From Accumulibacter sp. (GTDB lineage: Bacteria; Pseudomonadota; Gammaproteobacteria; Burkholderiales; Rhodocyclaceae), in contig NZ_JAMTDQ010000078.1 in assembly GCF_023806635.1 (NCBI RefSeq), positions 1 through 64,000 of the forward strand: a stretch of 64,000 nt of DNA, given 5' to 3'. Position numbers and translations under genes: made by a program. Every line of letters begins with the position of its first letter. Within the stretch, counting starts at the first letter, position 1. Positions 8,070 through 17,529 of the stretch are shown here, in pieces. Below the pieces are notes generated by a model. That model had not been told where the DNA came from. It did no database searches and saw nothing but the letters and a program-made list of their open reading frames with translations.

Positions 8070-8945
8070 TTACTTGCACTTCACCTTCTTGATCGGCGCG
8101 TAGCCTTCCTTCTCGATGATGCACTGGCCGGCGTCGCTCTTGATCCAGTCCATGTACTTCTTCACCTCGCCGGTCGGCGCGCCGTTGGTGTACATGAACA
8201 GCGGCCGGGCGATCGGATAGGTGCCGTCGAAGGCCGTCTGCTCGGTCGGCTTGACGCACGGCTTGCCGGCCTCCGGTGCGACGCAGAGCGCCTTCATGTG
8301 GTCGGTGACGTAGGCGAGACCGCTGTAGCCGATCGCGCAGGGCGTCTTCTCGACGAGGTCGGCGACGTCCTTGGAACCATGCAGGTCGAGCGTCCCCTGG
8401 CGGAACTTGCCCTTCTCGCCGAGCACCGCCTCCTTGAAGTAGGCGTAGGTGCCGGAGTTGTTCTGCCGGCTGACGACGACGATCTCGCCCTTGCAGCCGG
8501 GAATGGTGATGCCGAGGTCGGCCCACTTGGTGGCGCCGCCGTCACGACCGTAGATCTTCGCCAGGTCGGTGACGGTGATCGAATCCTTCGGGAAGTTCTT
8601 GTGCGCATAGATCGCCAGCGCGTCGTAACCGATGATGTGCTCGACCGGCTGCCGGCCCTTCGCCTGCGCAGCCTGGAGCTCCTTCGCCGACATCTTGCGG
8701 CTCGAGTTGGCGATGTCGACGGTACCGTTGATCATCGCCGCGATGCCGGTGCCCGAACCGCCACCGGAGACCGCCACCGCCACGTTCGGATTGATCTTGC
8801 CGTACTGTTCGGCGAGCGACTGCGCGGCGTTGACCAGCGTGTCGGAGCCCTTGTTCTGGATTTCGGTCCGGGCGGATGCGCCGGCGGCGGCCGTCACGCC
8901 AAGGGTCAGGACGGCAAGCTTGCACCACATCGAGCGAGAGTTCAT
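8070..8945 (-). CDS. pstS: Periplasmic phosphate-binding protein PstS
   Basis: A 291-residue precursor. A signal peptide spans residues 1-25 (basic start, hydrophobic core, cleavage near ASA-RTEI). The mature start has the PstS pattern NKGSDTL, and GGGSGTG and SRQNNSGTY are the classical phosphate-cradling loops. It captures phosphate in the periplasm for PstCA-PstB. It is the first gene of the pst operon, with GGAGAAAG just before the ATG. Several paired cysteines near the C-terminus (PCAIG, ALC, KPC, QC, KCK) are more than usual and may form disulfides. Confidence 0.95.
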   Translation of the reverse strand: MNSRSMWCKLAVLTLGVTAAAGASARTEIQNKGSDTLVNAAQSLAEQYGKINPNVAVAVSGGGSGTGIAAMINGTVDIANSSRKMSAKELQAAQAKGRQPVEHIIGYDALAIYAHKNFPKDSITVTDLAKIYGRDGGATKWADLGITIPGCKGEIVVVSRQNNSGTYAYFKEAVLGEKGKFRQGTLDLHGSKDVADLVEKTPCAIGYSGLAYVTDHMKALCVAPEAGKPCVKPTEQTAFDGTYPIARPLFMYTNGAPTGEVKKYMDWIKSDAGQCIIEKEGYAPIKKVKCK

Positions 8946-8992
8946 CTGTCTTTCTCCGGGTATCGTTGGATTGCTGGAATCGTCGCCTGCCG

Positions 8993-8999
8993 ATGACAG
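8993..8999 (-). promoter_or_regulatory. Single Pho-box half-site upstream of pstS
   Basis: Minus-strand CTGTCAT, identical to the PhoB half-site, lies 48 bp before the pstS start. No good second half is found 11 bp to either side (AGGCGAC and GATGGGC are poor), so this is weak support for PhoB control, which is expected for any pst operon. Confidence 0.25.
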
Positions 9000-9212
9000 G
9001 ACGGCCCATCATTGCAGGCTTTCGCGCGGCTGAAAATTCGGGCAACGACGTAAGCGATGCTGCCAGCGTCGGCCGCCAGGCGGCGCGCGCAGACCGCCGG
9101 CGCAGCGGGCATTCCGGACGCCCGTAAGGGCAACCCGTACGTAGTCTTCCCTATTCCCAAAGTGCCGCGGCGGCGGCAGAATGGGCGCTCGATCAACCCG
9201 CGACGGCCCATC

Positions 9213-10796
9213 ATGCCGAAATCGGCGACCCGACGACCCGGTTGGCGTGACGCACTGCTGCTCGTCGGCGGCTACGTTGCCCTCGACTGGGCGAGTCACA
9301 TCCACCGCCTGCACGGACTCGATGTCACGCCCTGGAGTCCGGCACCGGCGCTTGGCCTGCTCTTCCTCGCCCGTTTCCGCGGCCGCGTCGCGCCGCTGCT
9401 GGCGCTCGCGATATTCGTCAGCGACGCCTGGGTGCGCGCACCGCAGCTTCCCTGGCTGCTCGCCTGCGGCCAGGCCTTGCAGCTCACCGCCGGCTACTGG
9501 CTGATCGCCGAAGTCCTGCGACGCCGGATCGGCAGCAAGGGAGTCTTCGCCAACCGGCCGGGGCTGATCACCTGGGTGACGATCATCGTCGTCGGCAGCC
9601 TGCTCAACAGCGTGCTGCTGATCGGCGGGCTGACCCTCACCGGCCATCTGCCGCAGGCAGCCGTGGGCGAGACGCTGCTGGCGCACTGGCTGGCGGACGT
9701 CACCGGCATCCTGATCTCGATGCCGCTGCTCGCGATGCTGCTCGACGAGCGCAGCCGTGGCCGCCTGCGCCAGCTGCTGCTCGGTCGCGAATCGCTGAGC
9801 CTGCTGACCACCGGCGGCGTTCTCGTCCTCACCTTCTTCGCCGGCGAAATGAGCGAGCTGCGCTACTTCCCGGCCCTCTTCCTGCCGATCGCCTGGGCAG
9901 CCGCCCGCCAGGGGCTCGCCGGCGCCGTGCTGACGATCGGTCTGACGCAGGTCGGCGTCGTCGTCGGCACCTACCTGCTCGGTCTCTCGCCGCTGGCGCT
10001 GATCGAACTCGAGGTGCTGATCCTGGTGCTCGCACTGTCTGGCTTCTTCATCGGCGTCGTCGTCGATGAGAAGCAACGGGTGAGTGCCGAGTTGCAACAG
10101 ACGCTGCGGCTGGCAGCGGCGGGCGAGATGGCCGGGGCGCTGTCACACGAGCTGCATCAGCCGCTGACGGCGCTGCTCGCCTACACGCGCGCCTGCCAGC
10201 AACTGCTCGCACAGGGCGAAGCGGGCGACCGGCTGCGCGACGTCATCGATCGCGTCGTCGCCGAATCGCAGCGCGCCGCCGACGTCGTCAGCCGCCTGCG
10301 CGATTTCTTCCGCACCGGCACGACGCGGCTCGAGCGCATCTGGCTGCGCGAGCTGCTGTCCTCGGCAGCTGCCCGCTTTGCCACCCAGGCGCGGCAACAG
10401 GGCATCGAGCTGTCGCTGCTGCCGGCGCCGCCCTGCGCCCTGTTCGCCGACCGGCTGCAGCTCGAGGTGGTGCTGCGCAACCTGCTCGCCAATGCCTTCG
10501 AGGCAGCTGCCGAGAGACCGCCGGCAGAGAGACTGGTGCGCCTGTCGGCAGAGCCGGAAGGCACCGCGCGTGTCTGCATCACCGTCGAGGACAGCGGTCC
10601 GGGGATCAACGAGCAGATGGCGGAGCACCTGTTCGAGGCATTCCAGTCGTCGAAGGCCAGCGGCCTCGGACTGGGCCTGGCGATCAGCCGGGCAATCGTC
10701 GAGGCGCACGGCGGCGCCCTGTGGGCCGAGGTCGCCGACCGCGGCCTGTTCCGCCTGACGCTGCCGATCGAGGAGGCAACGGGCGATGCCGCATAG
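9213..10796 (+). CDS. MASE1-type membrane sensor histidine kinase
   Basis: A 527-residue kinase. Residues 1-290 hold about eight hydrophobic segments in the MASE1 arrangement (HIHRLHGLDVTPWSPAPALG near the start is typical). Then come a dimerisation/phosphoacceptor helix with SHELHQPL (His312), and an ATPase domain with an N-box (LRNLLANAFEAA), DSGPGI and GLGLGLAISRAIVEAHGG. It should phosphorylate the FixJ/NarL-type regulator encoded directly behind it with an 11-nt overlap. The start is the ATG at 9213, because the upstream 52 codons are arginine-rich and untypical. The signal is unknown; similar pairs govern oxidation pathways or redox responses. Confidence 0.88.
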   Translation: MPKSATRRPGWRDALLLVGGYVALDWASHIHRLHGLDVTPWSPAPALGLLFLARFRGRVAPLLALAIFVSDAWVRAPQLPWLLACGQALQLTAGYWLIAEVLRRRIGSKGVFANRPGLITWVTIIVVGSLLNSVLLIGGLTLTGHLPQAAVGETLLAHWLADVTGILISMPLLAMLLDERSRGRLRQLLLGRESLSLLTTGGVLVLTFFAGEMSELRYFPALFLPIAWAAARQGLAGAVLTIGLTQVGVVVGTYLLGLSPLALIELEVLILVLALSGFFIGVVVDEKQRVSAELQQTLRLAAAGEMAGALSHELHQPLTALLAYTRACQQLLAQGEAGDRLRDVIDRVVAESQRAADVVSRLRDFFRTGTTRLERIWLRELLSSAAARFATQARQQGIELSLLPAPPCALFADRLQLEVVLRNLLANAFEAAAERPPAERLVRLSAEPEGTARVCITVEDSGPGINEQMAEHLFEAFQSSKASGLGLGLAISRAIVEAHGGALWAEVADRGLFRLTLPIEEATGDAA

Positions 10797-11406
10797 AAGC
10801 AATACCGTCTTCATCGTCGAGGACGACCCGTCGGTGCGCGACGCGCTGGCGCTCCTGCTCGGCCTGAACGGTCTCTCGGTGGTGCTCTTTGCCGACGCCG
10901 AGAGCTTCCTGGCGGCGCGCCGTCCCGACTGGTACGGCTGCCTGCTGGTCGACATCCGCATGCCGGGAATGGACGGTCTGACGCTGCAGAAGCGCCTGCG
11001 CGAGAGCGGCTCGTGGCTGCCGGTGATCGTCATGACCGGCCACGGCGACGTCGAATCGGCGCGCCAGGCCTTCCGCAGCGAGGCCGTCGACTTCCTCGAG
11101 AAGCCGATCGATCACAGCCGGCTGCTGTCGGCGATCGAGGACGCCTTCGCGCGACAGCATCTGCGGCAGGACGATGCCGAACGCGACGCCGCCGTCGCCA
11201 ACCTGCTGCAGACGCTGACCCCGCGCGAGCGGGAGGTCATGGCGCAGGTGGTCGCCGGCCGGCACAATCGCGAGATCGCCCGCCAGCTGGCCATCAGTCC
11301 GCGCACCGTCGAGGTGCACAAGGCGCGACTGCTGGCCAAGCTGCAGGTCGGCAGCATCGCCGACCTCGTCCGCCTCAGCCTGCGTGCCGAGAATGATCGC
11401 CGCTGA
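10786..11406 (+). CDS. FixJ/LuxR-type response regulator
   Basis: A 206-residue two-domain regulator. The receiver domain (1-125) has acidic EDD at 12-14, phosphoacceptor Asp56 in VDIRMPGMDG, Thr in VMTGHGD and Lys in EKPID. A LuxR-type HTH follows (about 143-200: LTPREREVMAQVVAGRHNRE, then SPRTVEVHKARLLAKL). ATG overlaps the kinase stop, so the pair is co-translated. Targets are unknown. A TACGTA palindrome at 9138-9143 upstream of the kinase is a possible binding core. Confidence 0.92.
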   Translation: MPHRSNTVFIVEDDPSVRDALALLLGLNGLSVVLFADAESFLAARRPDWYGCLLVDIRMPGMDGLTLQKRLRESGSWLPVIVMTGHGDVESARQAFRSEAVDFLEKPIDHSRLLSAIEDAFARQHLRQDDAERDAAVANLLQTLTPREREVMAQVVAGRHNREIARQLAISPRTVEVHKARLLAKLQVGSIADLVRLSLRAENDRR

Positions 11407-11455
11407 ATTCCGGCAGCCGCGGCCGTCGCCGCTGCGCAGTCTTCGCCGCGCGCGA

Positions 11456-11896
11456 CTAGTCGTCGATCGCATGCATCCGCTGCACCACCGCCGCGAGGAC
11501 GGCCGTCGACCAGCCGAACATCAGCATGCCGGTCATCGCCTCGAAGCCACCGAAACCGGCCCAGCCGTCGGGCAGCTTGCGCACGCCGACGCCGAGCGTC
11601 GTGTAGTACTCCATCGAGTAGTACATGGCGATCTCGGTCGTCGGCACCAGATCGAGCAGCCGGAAAGCGACGGCCCAGACGACGATGCCGGAGAAATGGG
11701 TCAGCACCATGACGCCGACGACGCCGACGGTGAACAGCGTGCGCGCACCACGGTCCCTCTCCCGCTTCAGCAGCGGCTTGCCGAAACGCTCGAAGCTGTT
11801 GCGCACCAGGCCCATGCCGACCCCGTGCAGGGCGACGGTCAGCGCCATCGGCCCGAGCGCTGCCAGGATCTGCGTCAGATACTCGAGATCGACCAT
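11456..11896 (-). CDS. Small K+-channel-like membrane protein
   Basis: A 146-residue protein with three hydrophobic helices and a pore-like stretch (YSMEYYTTLGVG, about residues 95-106) that resembles a K+ channel selectivity filter (TTxGYG) with changes. This layout matches the two-helix potassium-channel family of bacteria. The start is the ATG at 11896; the preceding 21 codons lack support. It is convergent with the response regulator (49 bp apart). Ion selectivity cannot be judged from sequence alone, because the filter ends GVG rather than GYG. Confidence 0.6.
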   Translation of the reverse strand: MVDLEYLTQILAALGPMALTVALHGVGMGLVRNSFERFGKPLLKRERDRGARTLFTVGVVGVMVLTHFSGIVVWAVAFRLLDLVPTTEIAMYYSMEYYTTLGVGVRKLPDGWAGFGGFEAMTGMLMFGWSTAVLAAVVQRMHAIDD

Positions 11897-12002
11897 CCCC
11901 GTCCGCGGCCTCCGCTGCAATGCGTGACTGGCGACACCGATGGTGCCCGCCGGCAGCACGCAGTTGCCGGCGGGCCACCGGTCATGGTTCCTCGCGCCCG
12001 GC

Positions 12003-12740
12003 TCAGGTGGCGGACGTTTCCTTGTCCTTCGCTTCCTTCACTGGCTTCGCCGGGCAATAGGTGTCGTACAGGGTCTGCATCCGGCGCAGCTTGAGCACGC
12101 CGTGGAAGACCGTCACCAGCATGGCGATCACCAGCAGCGAGACGAAGCTCTTCTCGAGGTCGTATGCCCCCTGCCGATTGGCGACCGTCGCGGCGACGAT
12201 CAGCGCGACGATGCCGAGGTTGATCGCCCAGTTGAGCGGCCGCGAAACGACGAAGTGCAGGGTGCCGATGCCGGCAAGCTGATAGAGCATGAACGGCAGG
12301 ATGGCGATGGCCGGGATCAGCTCGGAGGCGCCCAGCGACACATTGACGGCTCCCGGCGCCATGGCGTGCAGCAAGCGGCTGTTCGCCAGCTCGTGGAACA
12401 GCGAGGGGATCGCGCAAAGGATCGGCACGACCGAGAGCAGCTCGAGAATCAGCGCGCCGCTCCAGGTGCCGATGCGCGACGAGTGGTCCGACCCCTCCTC
12501 GTTCGACTGGGCGCCGATGAACAGCCCGCCGACGATCGCCGCGATGCTCGACAGCATCAGCAGCTCGACCGAAATCCCGAAACCGGCCGGTTCGCCGGTC
12601 TTGATCAGCAGCAGGGCAAGGAAGCCGGGGGTGTAGAACATCACGCGCACCAGCCGCGCCCAGACGCGCGCATCGCGCTCCGGCGGCAGGACAGGCAACG
12701 CGACGCCGTTGGTGCCGATCGTCGCTCTTTCCTTGGACAT
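12003..12740 (-). CDS. Unknown multi-pass inner-membrane protein
   Basis: A 245-residue protein starting at the ATG at 12740, with a near-perfect AGGAGG ten bases upstream. A short cytoplasmic N-terminus is followed by about six hydrophobic segments and a charged tail (KPVKEAKDKETSAT). A polar loop between helices 2 and 3 has acidic and serine residues (GAQSNEEGSDHSSR). I do not recognise the family. It is 106 bp upstream of the channel-like gene on the same strand and may be co-transcribed with it. Confidence 0.7.
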   Translation of the reverse strand: MSKERATIGTNGVALPVLPPERDARVWARLVRVMFYTPGFLALLLIKTGEPAGFGISVELLMLSSIAAIVGGLFIGAQSNEEGSDHSSRIGTWSGALILELLSVVPILCAIPSLFHELANSRLLHAMAPGAVNVSLGASELIPAIAILPFMLYQLAGIGTLHFVVSRPLNWAINLGIVALIVAATVANRQGAYDLEKSFVSLLVIAMLVTVFHGVLKLRRMQTLYDTYCPAKPVKEAKDKETSAT

Positions 12741-13146
12741 GTCGAAGCCTCCTGGCAGAGAACAAGAGAAGGGCGGCAGGATAGCACGAAACCCTGGCCA
12801 TTTCAGGCCCCGGCATGGCCTTCGAGCCCTCGACGACGAAGCGTGCGACGATGCCGTTACGGCGCGCCGGCCAGTCCCGCAGCACCGCATTGCCGGCGCC
12901 GAAAACGCTGCGCCGGAAGGCCAGCGCGAGATCGTCGCGGCCGCAGCTCCGGCCCCGCGAAGAGATGCCAGAGCAGTGCGCATGGGCGTTCGACAAGCCT
13001 CCGTCGCTGCGGATATACTGCCGCTCGACGAACCCTTGCCGGCGGCACGGCGGTCACCGCCGGCCAGAGACGGCGTCCTCGCCGACCGTCTCCGACAGCG
13101 GCGCAGGGGCCGCAGCGATACCCTTCCTTTTCGCCAGGAGCGCCAG
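12741..13146. other. Divergent intergenic region (406 bp)
   Basis: No gene is supported here: frames through it are arginine/alanine-rich antisense-type reading. It contains the promoter at 12990-13019 for the plus-strand sensor; I see no repeats. Confidence 0.5.
12990..13019 (+). promoter_or_regulatory. Sigma70-like promoter of HAMP sensor
   Basis: TCGACA (12990-12995) and TATACT (13014-13019) are separated by 18 bp, about 130 bp before the GTG start at 13147. Confidence 0.4.
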
Positions 13147-14871
13147 GTGGACAAGCTATCGAGCAGATTGCGGATCGGCGAGAAGATCGGTCTCGGCTTT
13201 GCACTCGTCGGCCTGCTGCTCGTCGGTGTCATCTGGCACTACCACCAGACGCTGCGCTCGGTGATCGACGACTACCAGCAGTTGCAGCGGGTCTTCGAGG
13301 TCCGCAAGTCGCTCGCCGTCGGCATCGAGATCGAGATGGCGGCCGCGCGTGACGCCGAAAAGAGCTTCCTGCTGCTGCATCAGGAGCGCTTCGCCGCGGA
13401 CTTCGATCAACACCTGCAGGCGATGCGCGAGAAGGTGAGCGCGTTGGGTACCGTCGATGAGCAATCGCAGCGCACCGCCGGGCAACTGCAGGCGCTGATG
13501 GACGTCTACCAGCAGCGTTTCACCGCCGTCGCCGAAGCGTGGCGAGCGATGGGCCTGGACGAGAACTCGGGCATCCAGGGCGCCTTCCGGCAGAAAATCC
13601 ATCGCCTGCACGAACTGTCGGCGCAGTACAACGTCGACCGCCTGCTCACCACCCTGCTGCAGATTCGCCGCAACGAGAAGGATCTGGCACTGCGCCAGGA
13701 CGCCGCTTACCGCGACAGTGTGCGCCGGCTGCTGCTCGAGTTCCGCCAGCTGGTGGACACTTCGGAACTGCCCGCGGCGACGCGGCAGAAGCTGCTGGCC
13801 GAGTTGGCGGCCTACTCGAAGAGCTTCGACAGCTACGCCGTGAGCGCCCTCAAGCCGGGCTACGACGGCGCCGGCAGGGGGCCGTTCCGGGACGCCGCGC
13901 AACGCATCGAGGCGATTCTCCGCGAGCACTATGTACCCAATCTGGAGACCAACATCCTCAAGCTGCGGCGCCGCGAGAAGGACTTCCTGCTGCGCGGCGA
14001 TGAGTCTTACCCGCCGATGGTGGTGGAAATCGCGCGCGCGATCCGCGCGCAGATCGGCGAGTCCGCCCTCGCCGAAAACGACAAGGCGCAATTGCTGGCC
14101 CTGCTGCGCGATTACCAGCGCAGCTTCCTCGTCCTCGTATCGCAACGAGCCAGCATCGCCGCCCTGACCGCCGAGATGAACGCCGCCGCCGACCAGGTGG
14201 CGCCACTGATCGAGGCCAACGTCGCGCAGGCCAACGAGACCATGGTCAGACGCGCGCGCGAGATCGACGACGATGCGCAGGCCAGCGTCCGGCTGGGCCT
14301 GATCGTCGCCGCGTCGACGCTGCTCCTCGCCGCCCTGCTGGCGCTCGGCATCACCAGCCGCATCGTCCGCCCGGTGCGCCGGATGGCCGGGCTCCTCGAC
14401 GACCTGGCGTACGGCACGCCGACCGAGCGCGTCCCGACCGTAGCCGGAGGACGCAACGAGATCAATGCCATGGGTGAGTCGCTGAACGCGCTGCTCGATC
14501 ATCGCGCCACCTTCCTCGGCTGGTGGAAGGCGTCGATGGACGAGCTGATCGCACGTCGCGCGCTGCTCGCCAGCACCGGCGACGAGGAACGCGACGAAAC
14601 GCTCACCGAGCTGCGCGCCGCCAGCATCGTCAAGGTGCAGAAGCTGAATGCGATCCGCAGCCGCCTGCTGCAGCACGCACACGGCATGGTCGAGGTCGGC
14701 CGCCGCCTGTGCGCTGCCGGCAGCCTGCCGACAGGCGACGCCAGGAAGCTCGAACATTCGGCGCAGGCGATGGCGTCGCTGCTCGACGTGCTGGCGGTCG
14801 AGGAGGCGACGCCGGGTGCTGCCGCGAACAGCATCGCCGGCAGCACCGACGACCGCAGCCGCGGCGCGTAG
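13147..14871 (+). CDS. HAMP-domain membrane sensor without recognised output
   Basis: A 574-residue protein beginning at a GTG preceded by AGGAG. Transmembrane helix 1 spans about residues 15-35 (GFALVGLLLVGVIWHYH). A long helical periplasmic region (about 36-380) has repeated EKSFLLLHQERF-, RRNEKDLAL- and RRREKDFLLRGDES-like motifs, the pattern of helical-bundle ligand sensors of chemoreceptors. Helix 2 (LIVAASTLLLAALLALGI) leads into a HAMP linker (RIVRPVRRMAGLLDDLAYG). The last 130 residues contain no kinase, GGDEF or methyl-accepting signalling tip. It may act through a partner or be a truncated chemoreceptor, although codon use is normal to the stop. Confidence 0.75.
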   Translation: MDKLSSRLRIGEKIGLGFALVGLLLVGVIWHYHQTLRSVIDDYQQLQRVFEVRKSLAVGIEIEMAAARDAEKSFLLLHQERFAADFDQHLQAMREKVSALGTVDEQSQRTAGQLQALMDVYQQRFTAVAEAWRAMGLDENSGIQGAFRQKIHRLHELSAQYNVDRLLTTLLQIRRNEKDLALRQDAAYRDSVRRLLLEFRQLVDTSELPAATRQKLLAELAAYSKSFDSYAVSALKPGYDGAGRGPFRDAAQRIEAILREHYVPNLETNILKLRRREKDFLLRGDESYPPMVVEIARAIRAQIGESALAENDKAQLLALLRDYQRSFLVLVSQRASIAALTAEMNAAADQVAPLIEANVAQANETMVRRAREIDDDAQASVRLGLIVAASTLLLAALLALGITSRIVRPVRRMAGLLDDLAYGTPTERVPTVAGGRNEINAMGESLNALLDHRATFLGWWKASMDELIARRALLASTGDEERDETLTELRAASIVKVQKLNAIRSRLLQHAHGMVEVGRRLCAAGSLPTGDARKLEHSAQAMASLLDVLAVEEATPGAAANSIAGSTDDRSRGA

Positions 14872-14879
14872 AACGCCGG

Positions 14880-15623
14880 TCAGCCGCCCGGCTGCACCGG
14901 CAGATCGCGCCAGCGACCGTCGACGAGCCCTTCGATCGGCCGGAAACCCGCCTTGTAGGCCATCTTGCGGCTGTCGCGAATCCAGTAACCCAGATACAGG
15001 TAGGGCAGCTCGTTGGCCGCGCACTGGGCGATCTGCCAGACGATGTTGTAGGTGCCCAGACTCGCCGCCGGCAGCGTCGGGTCGAAGAAGGTGTAAACAG
15101 ACGACAAGCCGTCGCTGAGCACATCGACGATGCTCACCATGCGCAGAACCCCGGCATCGCTGAATTCGATCAGGCGCGTATCGACCCGGCTCTGCAACAG
15201 GAAGTGGGTGTATTGCTCGTGGCTGTCCTGGTCCATGCCGCCACCGGCATGGCGCGCCGACTGATAGCGCAGGTAGAGCTGGTAGTGCTCGTCGCGAAAG
15301 GCGAGCGGCAACTCGCGCGCCTGCAGGCCGCCGTGCAATCTGAGGCTGCGGCGCTGGCTGCGCGATGGCGCGAAGCGATCAACCGGCACCCGCACCGGAA
15401 TGCACGCCTGGCAGTGGTCGCACTTCGGCCGGTAGGTGAAGACGCCACTGCGGCGGAAGCCACCGCGCACGAGTTCCCCATAGACCTCGCTGCTGATCAG
15501 GTGGCTCGGCGTCGCCACCTGCGAGCGCGCCGATTTCCCCGGCAGATAGCTGCAGGCATACGGTGCCGTCGAGTAGAACTGCAGCAGAGAGAAAGGCAGA
15601 TTGGAATCGTTGAGTCGCGACAT
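14880..15623 (-). CDS. bpt: Aspartate/glutamate leucyltransferase (N-degron)
   Basis: A 247-residue bacterial ATE1-like enzyme that transfers leucine from Leu-tRNA to N-terminal Asp or Glu, marking proteins for ClpAP. Characteristic motifs are the N-terminal [13 protein letters not shown], a [14 protein letters not shown] cysteine block and the C-terminal [20 protein letters not shown] plus PIEGLVDG. The start at 15623 (MSRLND) is usual for this family, and length is normal. It follows aat after 4 bp, so the operon holds both bacterial N-degron transferases. Confidence 0.95.
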   Translation of the reverse strand: MSRLNDSNLPFSLLQFYSTAPYACSYLPGKSARSQVATPSHLISSEVYGELVRGGFRRSGVFTYRPKCDHCQACIPVRVPVDRFAPSRSQRRSLRLHGGLQARELPLAFRDEHYQLYLRYQSARHAGGGMDQDSHEQYTHFLLQSRVDTRLIEFSDAGVLRMVSIVDVLSDGLSSVYTFFDPTLPAASLGTYNIVWQIAQCAANELPYLYLGYWIRDSRKMAYKAGFRPIEGLVDGRWRDLPVQPGG

Positions 15624-15627
15624 TCGT

Positions 15628-16335
15628 CTAGGTCCACGGTTGGCCGGCGGCATCGACCGGCCAGTGGCCGGGCTCCCACGCCTGGCTGACGAGGCTTCGC
15701 AGGCGCTCGAGGAAGATCGTCCGCGGCATCTCGCGAGCGCCGAGCGAAGCCAGGTGCGGGGTGCTCATCTGGCAATCTATCATGCCGAATCGCTCCTCTT
15801 CAAGGAAGCGGGCGAGGTGGGCGGCGGCCACCTTCGAGGCATCGGCAGCAAGCGAGAACATCGACTCACCGTAGAACATGCGACCGATCGCCAGTCCGTA
15901 GAGACCGCCGACCAGCTGGCCGTCGCGCCAGGTCTCGACCGAGTGGGCGATGCCGAGCTGGAACAGCTTCCAGTACGCATCCTGCATCGCCGGCGTGATC
16001 CACGTACCGCCCTGACCGGCGCGCGGCACCTCGGCACAGGCGCGGATGACGGCCACGAAATCGCTGTCCAGCCGCACCTGGAAACGCCCCGAGCGGAGGC
16101 AGCGGCGCAGCGAGCGCGAGATGCGGAACTCCGTCGGCAGCAGCACCATGCGCGGGTCCGGGCTCCACCAGAGGATGGGCTCGCCGGGTGAGAACCAGGG
16201 AAAGATGCCGCGCTGGTAAGCAGTCAGCAGCCGCGTCGGCGACAGGTCGCCGCCGGCACAGAGCAACCCGTTCGGCTCGCGCAATGCCCGTTCCAGCGGC
16301 GGAAAGGCCGCGCCCCGCTCGAGCCACGGGATCAT
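15628..16335 (-). CDS. aat: Leucyl/phenylalanyl-tRNA-protein transferase
   Basis: A 235-residue enzyme that adds Leu or Phe to N-terminal Lys/Arg for ClpS/ClpAP degradation. Diagnostic motifs: [60 protein letters not shown] and [14 protein letters not shown]. The ATG at 16335 overlaps the stop of the upstream ABC ATPase gene (ATGA), indicating one transcript. Confidence 0.97.
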   Translation of the reverse strand: MIPWLERGAAFPPLERALREPNGLLCAGGDLSPTRLLTAYQRGIFPWFSPGEPILWWSPDPRMVLLPTEFRISRSLRRCLRSGRFQVRLDSDFVAVIRACAEVPRAGQGGTWITPAMQDAYWKLFQLGIAHSVETWRDGQLVGGLYGLAIGRMFYGESMFSLAADASKVAAAHLARFLEEERFGMIDCQMSTPHLASLGAREMPRTIFLERLRSLVSQAWEPGHWPVDAAGQPWT

Positions 16336-17441
16336 CGAGCGAAACGGATCGGCTGCCGGACGTCGGCCACTTGCCGGGCCGGCGTCTTGAAGGCGACGAC
16401 GTGATCGACGTCGAGGCGGATGCCGATCCGCTCGCCGATCGCGTGGTCGTGATGCGAGGGCACCAGCGACAACACCTCGACGCCGCTGGCAAGACGCAGC
16501 GAGTACAGGATCTCGGCACCGCGGAAGGCCTTGTGGCGGACTTCCGCGCGCAGCGCTGCCTGATCGTCGTGAACCACGTCGTCCGGACGCAGCAGGACCT
16601 CGACGCCACAACCCTTGCCGCAGGCGGCACATCCCTGGCTGCATTCGAGCGGCAGGCGCGATTCGAGCACTCCGAGTTCGACCCGCACCCGGTTCTGGTC
16701 AACGACGACACCCGGCAGAAAGACGCCCTGGCCGACGAAGTCGGCGACGAAGCGGCTGCATGGCTGGTGATAGACGCGATAGGGGGTGTCCCACTGCTCG
16801 ACCCGGCCTTCGGCCATGACGCCGACCTCATCCGCCATGGCAAAGGCCTCGTGCTGGTCATGCGTCACGAGGACGGCGGTCGTCGCCTCGCGCCTGAGGA
16901 TCCCACGCACTTCCAGCGACAGGTGCTCGCGCAGATCGACGTCGAGGTTGGAAAACGGCTCGTCGAGCAGGATCAATCGTGGCCGTGGCGCCAGCGCCCG
17001 TGCCAGCGCCACGCGCTGCTGCTGACCGCCGGAAAGTTCGTGCGGGTAGCGCCTGCCATGGCCGCTCAGGCCGACCAGATCGAGCAGTTCATCGACCCGC
17101 TGCTGCCGCTCCCTGCCGGCAGCAGCAGCGAGACCGAAGCCGACGTTGGCGGCGACCGTCAGATGCGGAAACAGCGCGTACTCCTGGAACACCATGCCGA
17201 TCCGCCGCCGCTCCGGCGGCAGCCGGTACCCGGCGCGGCTGAGCACCTCACCGTCGACGCGGATCTCGCCGGCAACGATGTCCTCGAAACCGGCAATGCA
17301 GCGCAAGAGGGTCGTCTTGCCGCAGCCGGAGGGGCCGAGCAGGCAGGCGATGCTCCCCGACTCGACACGGAAACCGACCGCATCGACCACGGTATGCGAT
17401 CCGTAGCGCTGGACGACGCCCTGCAGTTCAAGCTGTGCCAT
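16332..17441 (-). CDS. fbpC: Iron(III)-type ABC transporter ATPase with cysteine cluster
   Basis: A 369-residue ATPase with Walker A GPSGCGKT (36-43), Q-loop Gln86, signature LSGGQ (136-140), Walker B LLLDEP and H-loop His194. These are all intact, so it should power the permease encoded divergently. The C-terminal regulatory domain carries an unusual C-x3-C-x2-C-x3-C cluster (Cys267, 271, 274, 278), which could bind a metal or Fe-S centre and sense iron. The start at 17441 gives the normal family N-terminus (MAQLEL); longer readings run into the shared promoter. Assignment to ferric rather than other anion/metal import rests on the similar permease and binding protein and on Fur-like sites. 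Confidence 0.85.
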   Translation of the reverse strand: MAQLELQGVVQRYGSHTVVDAVGFRVESGSIACLLGPSGCGKTTLLRCIAGFEDIVAGEIRVDGEVLSRAGYRLPPERRRIGMVFQEYALFPHLTVAANVGFGLAAAAGRERQQRVDELLDLVGLSGHGRRYPHELSGGQQQRVALARALAPRPRLILLDEPFSNLDVDLREHLSLEVRGILRREATTAVLVTHDQHEAFAMADEVGVMAEGRVEQWDTPYRVYHQPCSRFVADFVGQGVFLPGVVVDQNRVRVELGVLESRLPLECSQGCAACGKGCGVEVLLRPDDVVHDDQAALRAEVRHKAFRGAEILYSLRLASGVEVLSLVPSHHDHAIGERIGIRLDVDHVVAFKTPARQVADVRQPIRFAR

Positions 17442-17529
17442 CAGAACCCGCTCATCAGTTGACCAACCCTGCGCCGCGCCGGCCGCGCGCCGCCGACGGC
17501 GGCAGGGAGCCCGAAACCAGCGGCCCGTC

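Noticed and set aside
8980-9005. A complete Pho box upstream of pstS
   Set aside because: Only one CTGTCAT half-site is present; the second half is too poor to call, so I listed only the half-site at low confidence.
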